A stretch of 7,647 nt of DNA from Acetobacteraceae bacterium (lineage in GTDB: Bacteria > Pseudomonadota > Alphaproteobacteria > Acetobacterales > Acetobacteraceae). The stretch covers positions 1-7,647 of the forward strand of contig JASHVB010000669.1 of the NCBI GenBank assembly GCA_030039695.1. The letters are read 5' to 3'. The notes below the pieces were generated by a model. That model was not told where the DNA came from. It worked only from the letters and a program-made list of their open reading frames with translations, and made no database searches. Every line of letters begins with the position of its first letter. Position 1 is the stretch's first letter. Below are positions 1 through 5,099 of the stretch, piece by piece. The translations under genes were made by a program, and so were the position numbers.

Positions 1-267
1 CAGCAGGAATCGTCTTGGCCAGTCGAGTGAACCGAGAATCCGGACGTATGCCGCCCTTACGTTTGCGACAGCTCGAGGCCGGGCGTCGTCGTTCAGCACG
101 AGCTTGCGAATGGCCGTCGCCCGCTGGTAGGCGAGAGCCAGGTCTCGTCGTCGGCCTCCGGATGATGATCGCTCGTCAAGTCCGCGTGACTGCAACGTTG
201 CCATCACAGCGGCTCGGGTTGAGTGCAGCGGGTAAAGCTGGGTCGCGACTTCAGCGCAGTCAGTCAC
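1..267 (-). CDS. Possible 5' part of an unrecognised gene leaving the left edge
   Basis: The minus strand is open for 89 codons from a GTG at 267 to the window edge, with an in-frame stop just upstream of the GTG. An in-frame ATG at codon 22 (204-202) is an alternative start. The last 50 codons read as a plausible helical stretch (DLALAYQRATAIRKLVLND followed by ARPRAV), and many third positions are G or C. The first 40 codons are serine- and arginine-rich and look poor. I see no Shine-Dalgarno sequence before either start, although an AT-rich TTATATTT lies directly upstream of the GTG. I recognise no family. It could be the N-terminus of a real gene, a decayed remnant or chance; chance is a serious possibility over only 267 bases of GC-rich DNA. 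Confidence 0.2.
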   Translation of the reverse strand, partial: MTDCAEVATQLYPLHSTRAAVMATLQSRGLDERSSSGGRRRDLALAYQRATAIRKLVLNDDARPRAVANVRAAYVRILGSLDWPRRFLL

Positions 268-765
268 AAATATAATCCGTCAAAAACTGGCAGAATCCAG
301 CTGCTTTCGAGTATCAGACACTAGCGAAGCGCGACCGTTCGGGACAATCAGTCCCAACTGGACGATCGTCTACGGCCGCTGCTCGTCCGGTGCATTGCCC
401 CGTCCACTCCCGGAGCTCGGTCTTTACCTGAAATCGTTCCGATGCTCCGGGAGAGTCCGACATTTCACTGAAAACGAAAGCAGAACTTGATATCGCTTGC
501 ACGTGGGCCGCCTGGCACCATCGCGTCAAGGAAGGCTCGATTTGTAGGGGAGAATACGGATCAGGTTCGAAAGGTTTTAGCGCATAAGACTGTAGGGATA
601 CAACGAGTCACTTTGTAGGAAGTTTCATGCGGCGACTGTTTTGCTTCCGTTTGCGCTTGGAAATTGTGCGTTGCGCGATCATGCTGCGCGTCGCCCTGCT
701 TGGTCAGGCGCGATAAGCCGTTGATCTGGATAACAGACGTAAGGCACAAAACAGGGAGCCTCCCC
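268..765. other. Intergenic stretch without a supported gene
   Basis: About 500 bases hold no frame that I would call coding. The minus-strand frames at 314-529 and 561-896 have unconvincing composition, lack ribosome sites and, in the second case, lie antisense to the signal peptide of the next gene. The octamer TTTGTAGG occurs twice (541-548 and 612-619), which may be chance. The promoter of the downstream binding-protein gene should lie here, but I could not find a -35/-10 pair with proper spacing. Confidence 0.4.
752..757 (+). promoter_or_regulatory. Ribosome binding site of the binding-protein gene
   Basis: A purine-rich CAGGGAG lies about eight bases before the ATG at 766. This decides the start: the same frame is open back to an ATG-less start at 664, but those 34 extra codons would put a non-signal, cysteine-rich stretch ahead of an otherwise textbook export signal. 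Confidence 0.6.
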
Positions 766-1989
766 ATGACACCACTGACACGCCGCAGAATCCTCGCCGC
801 CGCACCGGGCGCGCTTGCCCTTGCCGCGGCACCTGCCCGTGCCACCAAGAAATATGGGCCTGGCGTGACCGACACCGAGATCAAGATCGGTAACACCGGC
901 CCCTATAGCGGGCCGCTCGCGAACGCCAGTCCGTTCCCGTTGTCGGAGCGAGCGTATTTCGACATGATCAACGCCCAGGGCGGAATAAACGGGCGCAAAA
1001 TCAGGTGGATCTCGTACGATGACGGCTACTCGCCACCGAAGACCGTCGAGATGACACGCAAGCTGGTGGAAGAGGACCACGTCCTCTTGCTCTCCGGTTC
1101 GATAGGTACCCCAACCAACAGTGCAGTCTGGCATTACCTAAACGAAAAGCACGTGCCGCAAATGTTCCCCGGCACGGGTGCCACGAAGTGGGACGACCCC
1201 AAGGGCCACCCGTGGACCATGGGATTTTTCATCAGCTACCAGGCCGAGGGACACGTCTACGCGGCGTACCTCCTGAAGAACAAACCCGATGCCAAGATCG
1301 GCGTGCTTTATCAGAACGACGATTTCGGCAAGGACTACCTGAAGGGCGTGGTCGACGGGCTCGGCAGCAAGGCCGCGTCGATGATCAAGGCCAAGGCTAC
1401 CTACGAAAACACTGACGCGACCGTCGACTCGCAGATCGTCGAGTTGCAATCGGCTGGCTGCGACGTCCTCATCACGGTCGCGATCCCCAAATTCGGCGCC
1501 CAGGCGATCAGGAAGGTGGCTGAAATTGCGTGGAAGCCGCTGCACATCCTGAACGGCATCGCCTCGTCGGTTGGAGCGACCCTGAAGCCGGCGGGCTTCG
1601 ACGCCGCGAAGGGGATCATCAGCGACACTTCCTTCAAGGACCCGACCGATCCCCAATGGCACAACGATGCGGGCTACAAGCGGTGGCTCGCGTTCATGGA
1701 CAAGTACTACCCGAACGGGGACAAGACCGATAACCAGACCGTCTACGGTTATTCGATCGGCGAGACGACCGCGCTGATTCTGAAGCGGTGCGGCGACGAC
1801 TTGACCCGCGAGAACTTCATGCGGCAGGCGGCCAATCTGCATCACGTCCAACTGCCGATGGTGCTACCCGGTGTCACGCTCAACTCCAGCCCGACCGATT
1901 TCCAGTTGGTCAAGCAGGCCCAGATGCGGCGCTTCGACGGCGAGCGCTACGTTCCATTTGGTCCCGTCCTGAGCGGCGAGATTAGCTAA
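766..1989 (+). CDS. ABC transporter periplasmic substrate-binding protein, branched-chain amino acid type
   Basis: This 407-residue protein belongs to the periplasmic binding protein type 1 / Peripla_BP_6 class that includes LivJ and LivK. Such proteins capture a small ligand (amino acids, amides, urea or aromatic acids) in the periplasm and pass it to an ABC permease. Residues 1-26 form an export signal with arginines at 6-8, a hydrophobic alanine-rich core and an ARA cleavage site; the RRR plus short core suggests the Tat route, though Sec is possible. The mature start is followed by the family opening GVTDTEIKIGNTGPYSGP (33-50). Other expected elements are YFDMINAQGGINGRKI (64-79), the ligand-cleft stretch LSGSIGTPTNSA (109-120), and KIGVLYQNDDFGKDYLKG (177-194) in the second lobe. 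The length is normal for the family. No permease or ATPase gene lies on either side, so it is an orphan here and the ligand cannot be named. The family call is firm; the substrate is unknown. Confidence 0.9.
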   Translation: MTPLTRRRILAAAPGALALAAAPARATKKYGPGVTDTEIKIGNTGPYSGPLANASPFPLSERAYFDMINAQGGINGRKIRWISYDDGYSPPKTVEMTRKLVEEDHVLLLSGSIGTPTNSAVWHYLNEKHVPQMFPGTGATKWDDPKGHPWTMGFFISYQAEGHVYAAYLLKNKPDAKIGVLYQNDDFGKDYLKGVVDGLGSKAASMIKAKATYENTDATVDSQIVELQSAGCDVLITVAIPKFGAQAIRKVAEIAWKPLHILNGIASSVGATLKPAGFDAAKGIISDTSFKDPTDPQWHNDAGYKRWLAFMDKYYPNGDKTDNQTVYGYSIGETTALILKRCGDDLTRENFMRQAANLHHVQLPMVLPGVTLNSSPTDFQLVKQAQMRRFDGERYVPFGPVLSGEIS

Positions 1990-2018
1990 CCCGGTTCCCG
2001 TTCCCGGATGAAATGCGT

Positions 2019-2070
2019 CGAATTGCGCTGGCGCGGCGCCGGCAGAACGAGGAGTCGCACCGGCAATTCG
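2019..2070. repeat. Inverted repeat with 8-base arms downstream of the binding-protein gene
   Basis: CGAATTGC at 2019-2026 is the exact reverse complement of GCAATTCG at 2063-2070, and the 36 bases between are GC-rich (including the palindrome GGCGCC). The repeat lies 30 bases after the stop codon, so a role in 3'-end formation or mRNA protection is possible. No T-run follows, so it is not a standard intrinsic terminator. Confidence 0.35.
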
Positions 2071-2086
2071 GGTCCTTCCTCACTGT

Positions 2087-2103
2087 CGTTTTCACTTAAA
2101 ACG
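2087..2103. repeat. Small AT-rich hairpin, possible weak terminator
   Basis: CGTTTT (2087-2092) and AAAACG (2098-2103) are perfect arms around a 5-base loop. It lies about 100 bases after the binding-protein gene. It has A and T runs on the arms but no GC-rich stem, so termination activity is only a possibility. Confidence 0.25.
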
Positions 2104-2140
2104 CCGGATCGGCCGGTTAGATAGATCAAGGAGTTAGCAG

Positions 2141-2172
2141 TGTCATTTTTCACCTGAATGCCGGACGTGTCA
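2141..2172. mobile_element. Possible remnant of an insertion-sequence terminal region
   Basis: TGTCATTTTTCACCTGA begins at 2141, and a second TGTCA follows at 2168-2172, 27 bases after the first. From memory this resembles the TGTCA-type ends with internal repeats seen in some IS21-family elements of alphaproteobacteria. There is no transposase frame beside it and I cannot find the other end. The resemblance is a recollection and not an alignment, so confidence is low. Confidence 0.15.
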
Positions 2173-2532
2173 CGTAAGCAGCGGCGCTCGTCAATTGGTG
2201 TAGCTCACACTGCACCGCCGAACTGCTCGTGCCGGGTCTGCGGGGGCGACTGTCGTAAGGGCTTATTCCGCACACGTGGACTGCCGAAGACCCAGCACGC
2301 CCGGTCGCCGCCAGGGCTATTCTCGCCGCGCCGCTCGTGGTCGCGCCCATACTGTCCGCGCTCGCGTTCCATGCTGCGTGCGCGCTTAGCCATTGCGATG
2401 CGGCACTTCGGGCAGCGCTTTTGACGGTGAGATCCTGTTGTCTGCCAGGGCCAATGCAGCCGACCCGAGAGAGCAAGCAAGGTTGTGGGGAGTCCGGCCG
2501 CCTCGGCTAGCCTGTTGTAACGGACGATCCGC

Positions 2533-2538
2533 TATAAT
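2533..2538 (+). promoter_or_regulatory. Isolated TATAAT -10-like box upstream of the riboswitch
   Basis: A consensus TATAAT stands at 2533-2538. The nearest -35-like hexamer, TTGTAA at 2515-2520, is only 12 bases away, which is too close for a normal sigma-70 promoter. A TTGACA at 2567-2572 lies on the wrong side. If used, it would give about 200 bases of leader before the riboswitch. Low confidence. Confidence 0.2.
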
Positions 2539-2739
2539 GTTGCCGAGTCGTAAGAAGGCGTCTACGTTGACAGGGCGATTTTCTGCGGCGGCGTGGGGTC
2601 TCCGGACCTCCCCGGCGCGATCTCATCTTGCCTTTCCGCCATGGCAGTCGGCTTCTGGTTCAGAATTTAAGAATTTCGCAGCACTCCGTGCGCGCGCTCC
2701 GGCTTATTGCGGAAGCCCTGGCAGACGGCTACAGGTAAT

Positions 2740-2994
2740 GCGTCGACGGTCCCGCGCGAGCGGGTGAAAAGGGAACATCGTGCGCTCTGGCGGGACCTCG
2801 GCGGTCCGGGGGCAAGTCGATGGCTGCCCCCGCAACTGTCAGCGGCGAGCCGCCGGTCCTTTCGCCCATTGCCTTGTTCGATGGGCGTGTCACTGAACCT
2901 TCGGGTTTGGGAAGACAGGGCTGGTAGCGATCAGTGCCCGGCACACTCGTGCCGGAGCACGGGAGCCGTAAGCCAGGAGACCTGCCGTCGTCGC
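2740..2994 (+). ncRNA. Cobalamin (adenosylcobalamin) riboswitch
   Basis: This is a class-I cobalamin aptamer in the leader of the small ORF and NiCoT permease. P1 pairs 2740-2749 with 2985-2994 with one mismatch. CCCG/CGGG (2751-2754 with 2761-2764) forms a small hairpin, followed by the conserved GAAAAGGGAA. GGACC/GGTCC (2793-2797 with 2803-2807) and GGGGGCA/TGCCCCC (2808-2814 with 2825-2831) form two hairpins, the second followed by the conserved CGCAACTGT. CGCCCAT/ATGGGCG (2863-2869 with 2881-2887) is a seven-pair stem. Next come the conserved CACTG (2891-2895), a TTCG tetraloop hairpin (2896-2907) and GGGAAGA. CCGGCAC/GTGCCGG (2938-2944 with 2949-2955) is another seven-pair stem. The B12 box AGCCAGGAGACCTGCC lies at 2971-2986. 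Binding of adenosylcobalamin normally represses the genes downstream, here a metal importer. I am very sure of the aptamer; the exact 5' boundary is less certain. Confidence 0.96.
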
Positions 2995-3007
2995 GCGAAC
3001 CATGCCG

Positions 3008-3024
3008 CCGGGCGGGGTGCCCGG
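3008..3024 (+). promoter_or_regulatory. Hairpin between riboswitch and Shine-Dalgarno, probable expression platform
   Basis: CCGGGC (3008-3013) pairs perfectly with GCCCGG (3019-3024) around a GGGGT loop and ends four bases before the Shine-Dalgarno. In proteobacterial cobalamin riboswitches this position usually holds the structure that communicates ligand binding to the ribosome site. There is no T-run after it, so control of translation fits better than termination. The pairing is visible; the function is inferred. Confidence 0.45.
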
Positions 3025-3027
3025 GGC

Positions 3028-3036
3028 AGGAGGTGA
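3028..3036 (+). promoter_or_regulatory. Perfect Shine-Dalgarno sequence (AGGAGGTGA)
   Basis: Nine consecutive bases match the complement of the 16S rRNA 3' end, with six bases between GGAGG and the ATG at 3040. It is the strongest ribosome site in the window. It serves the 51-codon small ORF, since the permease start is 150 bases further on. GGCAGG (3025-3030), which overlaps its 5' end, is complementary to CCTGCC (2981-2986) of the B12 box. Confidence 0.75.
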
Positions 3037-3039
3037 CGA

Positions 3040-3195
3040 ATGTCCGTCGATTTCAGCGGTGTAAGCCGCACCACCGGTGGTGCGAGACTCCGCACCGAAG
3101 ACGCAATCCACCGTACCCAGCTCCCACCCCGCCAAACCTGTCTTTGTGCCGGCACGGCGACGTGCGATCAGATGGGAGACACCCAGTGCTCGTGA
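3040..3195 (+). CDS. Unrecognised 51-residue cysteine-containing small protein or leader peptide
   Basis: An ATG preceded by a perfect Shine-Dalgarno opens a 51-codon frame that starts MSVDFSGVSRTTGGARL. Its second half, CLCAGTATCDQMGDTQCS at residues 34-51, has four cysteines (34, 36, 42, 50) and two aspartates. The TGA at 3193-3195 overlaps the permease GTG (3192-3194) as GTGA, a standard layout for translational coupling. It lies between a cobalamin riboswitch and a Ni/Co permease, so it is a candidate cobalt-related small protein. Equally, it may be a leader peptide whose translation carries the riboswitch signal to the permease. There is no signal peptide or membrane segment. I recognise no family, and the cysteine spacing matches no metal site that I can name. 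Evidence for translation is good; evidence for a functional peptide is only positional. Confidence 0.55.
   Translation: MSVDFSGVSRTTGGARLRTEDAIHRTQLPPRQTCLCAGTATCDQMGDTQCS
3067..3084. repeat. 18-base perfect palindrome inside the small ORF
   Basis: CGCACCACCGGTGGTGCG reads identically on both strands. In RNA it would fold as a seven-pair stem with a CCGG loop, about 30 bases after the small ORF start. It could be a protein-binding operator on DNA or an mRNA structure affecting translation or early termination. No T-run follows it. Confidence 0.6.
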
Positions 3196-4244
3196 CACTG
3201 CGAAGGGTCTTGCGCGATGAGGGTAGCAATGTCCGGGGCAAGGTTCTCGGTATCTACGGCATTCTGATCGCGTTTAACGTGGCCTCTGCAGCCTATGCGC
3301 TGATTGCTTTCCACGGCCATCCGGTACTGCTCGGCACGGCACTTCTGGCCTACAGCTTTGGATTACGACACGCGGTCGACGCCGACCACATCGCCGCCAT
3401 CGACAACGTGACCCGCAAACTGATGCAGCAAGGCCAGCGGCCGGTGGCTGTCGGGTTTTTCTTCTCGATCGGTCACTCCCTGGTGCTGTTCATAGGCACT
3501 TTCATCGTTGCTGTCACGGTGATGAAGATTCAGGAGGGTTTCAACTCCTTCAACGACTTTGCGGGGATCATCGGTACGTCGGTGTCGGGGCTGTTCCTGC
3601 TCGCGATGGCGATCATGAACTTACTGATCGCGCGATCGGTGTATCGAACCTACCGTCATGTTCGTAGCGGCGGCACCTACGACGATGATAGCTTCAACAT
3701 TCTGCTGAACGATCGGGGCTTCATCGCACGCATTCTGCGGCCTTTGTTCCGATTGGTAAATCAAAGTTGGCAGATGCTGCCGGTTGGTTTCCTGTTTGGG
3801 CTGGGCTTCGACACTGCCACTGAGGTCAGCCTCCTCACGGTTGCGGCGACTGAAGCCGGCAAAGGTCTCTCGGTCTGGTCGATTCTTGCCTTCCCGGCGC
3901 TGTTCTCAGCCGGCATGTCACTGATTGACACCACTGACGGCGTCCTGATGCTCGGCGCATATGGATGGGCGTTCGTCAAGCCCATCCGCAAGCTCTACTA
4001 CAATCTGACAATCACCATTGTCTCGGCGGTCGTCGCTCTCCTGATCGGCGGGATTGAGACGCTGGGTTTGATCGGCAGCGAGCTAAATCTTCAAGGCCGG
4101 TTCTGGGACTGGATGAACCAGCTCAACGACAACTGGGGCACGCTCGGCTATGGCATCATCGCAATCTTCGCGGTCGCATGGGCCATCTCGTTCATTGTTT
4201 ACCGGGTAAAGCGGCTCGATGAGGTCGAGATTCGCAAGGCATAG
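3192..4244 (+). CDS. NiCoT-family nickel/cobalt permease, probably a cobalt importer
   Basis: This inner-membrane secondary transporter of the HoxN/NixA/NhlF (NiCoT) family takes up Ni2+ or Co2+. Counting from GTG 3192 it has 350 residues, the usual family length, with about eight membrane segments. All signature motifs are present: RHAVDADHI (59-67), the metal-selectivity helix; FFFSIGHSLVLF (89-100); LFGLGFDTATE (201-211); and GMSLIDTTDG (241-250). No in-frame ATG is suitable. GTG 3192 overlaps the small ORF stop as GTGA, while GTG 3186 lies six bases after GGGAGA (3174-3179) and would add two residues; either start could be right. The frame is open back to 2934, but that start lies inside the riboswitch and gives an unlikely proline- and arginine-rich extension. 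The cobalamin riboswitch upstream makes cobalt the likelier substrate than nickel. Codon use appears less GC-biased than in the cob genes opposite. Confidence 0.93.
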   Translation: MTLRRVLRDEGSNVRGKVLGIYGILIAFNVASAAYALIAFHGHPVLLGTALLAYSFGLRHAVDADHIAAIDNVTRKLMQQGQRPVAVGFFFSIGHSLVLFIGTFIVAVTVMKIQEGFNSFNDFAGIIGTSVSGLFLLAMAIMNLLIARSVYRTYRHVRSGGTYDDDSFNILLNDRGFIARILRPLFRLVNQSWQMLPVGFLFGLGFDTATEVSLLTVAATEAGKGLSVWSILAFPALFSAGMSLIDTTDGVLMLGAYGWAFVKPIRKLYYNLTITIVSAVVALLIGGIETLGLIGSELNLQGRFWDWMNQLNDNWGTLGYGIIAIFAVAWAISFIVYRVKRLDEVEIRKA

Positions 4245-4291
4245 CTTCATCGCGAAAGGCAAGCGCCTCCCAGATTCGTCGCCTGCGTGAG

Positions 4292-4309
4292 CCCACCTGC
4301 AAAGGCGGG
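4292..4309 (-). terminator. Hairpin in the convergent gap, possible terminator
   Basis: In the 75 bases between the permease and cobS stops, CCCACC (4292-4297) faces GGCGGG (4304-4309). Read as minus-strand RNA the stem is six pairs with one G-U wobble and a six-base loop; on the plus strand the same position is an A-C mismatch. It therefore suits the end of the cob transcript better, but no T-run follows on that strand. An AT-rich stretch (4310-4318) follows on the plus strand. Confidence 0.3.
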
Positions 4310-4319
4310 ATAATTAATC

Positions 4320-5099
4320 TCATGCCGAGACATGTCCCGTGGCAGCGAGGCCGGACAGAGCAAGCACGAAGACAATTTCGTAAACCTGCTCGATTGCTCC
4401 GAGCACGTCGCCGGTGTGTCCCCCGATCCAACGTTCGGCAGCCAGTCCGAGCGCGAGACAGGCCGGCACGCTCGCCGCCAAGGCGATCATGCCTGAAATC
4501 GGTCCGATCAGCAGCAGGCTCGGCATGAGCGCCAGGACGAGGCTCACGCCGAGTTCCCAGGGACGCAATGCGCGCTCCGGCGCCGCGACCTTCGAAGCAC
4601 CATGATCGCCGGCGTAGGGCATCAGAGACATCGCCCAGGCAGCAGCCGTGCGGCCCCCCATATGGGCGCAGATCAACCCGCCGGCCGCCAGCCGATACGG
4701 CATCGCAGAGAGCGACCCCGCCTTGAGCGCCAGCGCCATACCCAAGGCGAGCGCGCCATAGGTGCCGATCCGAGGGTCCTTCATGATCTCGAGACGCTGC
4801 GGGGCCGTCCGACCTCCGCCCAGCGCGTCCGCGGTGTCGGCCAATCCGTCCTCATGCAACGCGCCAGTCACGATGAGGCCGACCGTCAAGGCGAGCAGCG
4901 CCGGCAGAAGCCCGAACGGCCAGACCATGTGCGCGCCCATGAGCGCCAGTGCGGACAGGCCGCCCACCAGTCCGCCGACCAGGGGAAAATACTTCCCGGA
5001 TCGCGCGAGCCATTCCGCAGGCAGATCGTGCATGTCGGGCGTCGGAATCCGGGTCAGGAACTGCACGGCCACCAGGAACAGCCGCCATTCGCGACTCAT
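4320..5099 (-). CDS. cobS: Adenosylcobinamide-GDP ribazoletransferase (cobalamin-5'-phosphate synthase)
   Basis: CobS (CobV in Pseudomonas denitrificans naming) joins adenosylcobinamide-GDP to alpha-ribazole or its 5'-phosphate, attaching the lower ligand and completing the cobalamin skeleton at the inner membrane. The protein has 259 residues, normal for the family. It begins MSREWRLFLVAVQFLTRIP, with the family FLTRIP at 14-19. Next comes the metal- and substrate-binding signature TGALHEDGLADTADALGGG at 78-96 with its acidic cluster, then MKDPRIGTYG at 106-115, and a C-terminal GGHTGDVLGA at 226-235. Hydrophobic segments at about 36-82, 112-157 and 183-254 predict several membrane helices. 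The ATG overlaps the cobT stop by four bases (ATGA), so the pair is likely co-translated. It is the last gene of the visible cobQ-cobT-cobS unit and nothing in it looks damaged. Confidence 0.96.
   Translation of the reverse strand: MSREWRLFLVAVQFLTRIPTPDMHDLPAEWLARSGKYFPLVGGLVGGLSALALMGAHMVWPFGLLPALLALTVGLIVTGALHEDGLADTADALGGGRTAPQRLEIMKDPRIGTYGALALGMALALKAGSLSAMPYRLAAGGLICAHMGGRTAAAWAMSLMPYAGDHGASKVAAPERALRPWELGVSLVLALMPSLLLIGPISGMIALAASVPACLALGLAAERWIGGHTGDVLGAIEQVYEIVFVLALSGLAATGHVSA

Larger units (their letters stand above)
1990..2739. other. 750-base non-coding or decayed interval
   Basis: I find no supportable gene here. Open frames on both strands between 2150 and 2770 are arginine-, serine- or alanine-rich, overlap each other and lack ribosome sites. 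A minus-strand frame (2480-2205) contains one KRCPKCRIAM stretch that resembles half a zinc knuckle, but there is no second CXXC pair. The interval holds an 8-base inverted repeat (2019-2070), an AT-rich hairpin (2087-2103), a possible insertion-sequence terminal scrap (2141-2172) and an isolated TATAAT (2533-2538). The promoter of the riboswitch transcript should lie in its right part. Confidence 0.45.

Noticed and set aside
664..765. Earlier start for the substrate-binding protein
   Set aside because: It puts 34 cysteine- and arginine-rich residues before a complete export signal, and the ATG at 766 has its own ribosome site.
561..896. Minus-strand 111-codon frame antisense to the binding-protein start
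   Set aside because: It has no ribosome site, is composed mainly of the complement of the signal-peptide region, and matches no family.
2515..2538. TTGTAA and TATAAT as a complete sigma-70 promoter
   Set aside because: The spacing is only 12 bases, far from the usual 16-18; only the isolated -10-like box is reported, at low confidence.
2825..3018. Loop-loop contact between the GGGGT loop (3014-3018) and the C-run at 2827-2831
   Set aside because: The C-run is already paired in a seven-pair stem with 2808-2814, so it is not free for a kissing contact.
2934..3185. N-terminal extension of the NiCoT permease to an ATG at 2934
   Set aside because: It would begin inside the riboswitch aptamer and adds more than 80 proline- and arginine-rich residues without family counterpart; GTG starts at 3186 or 3192 have ribosome-site or overlap support.
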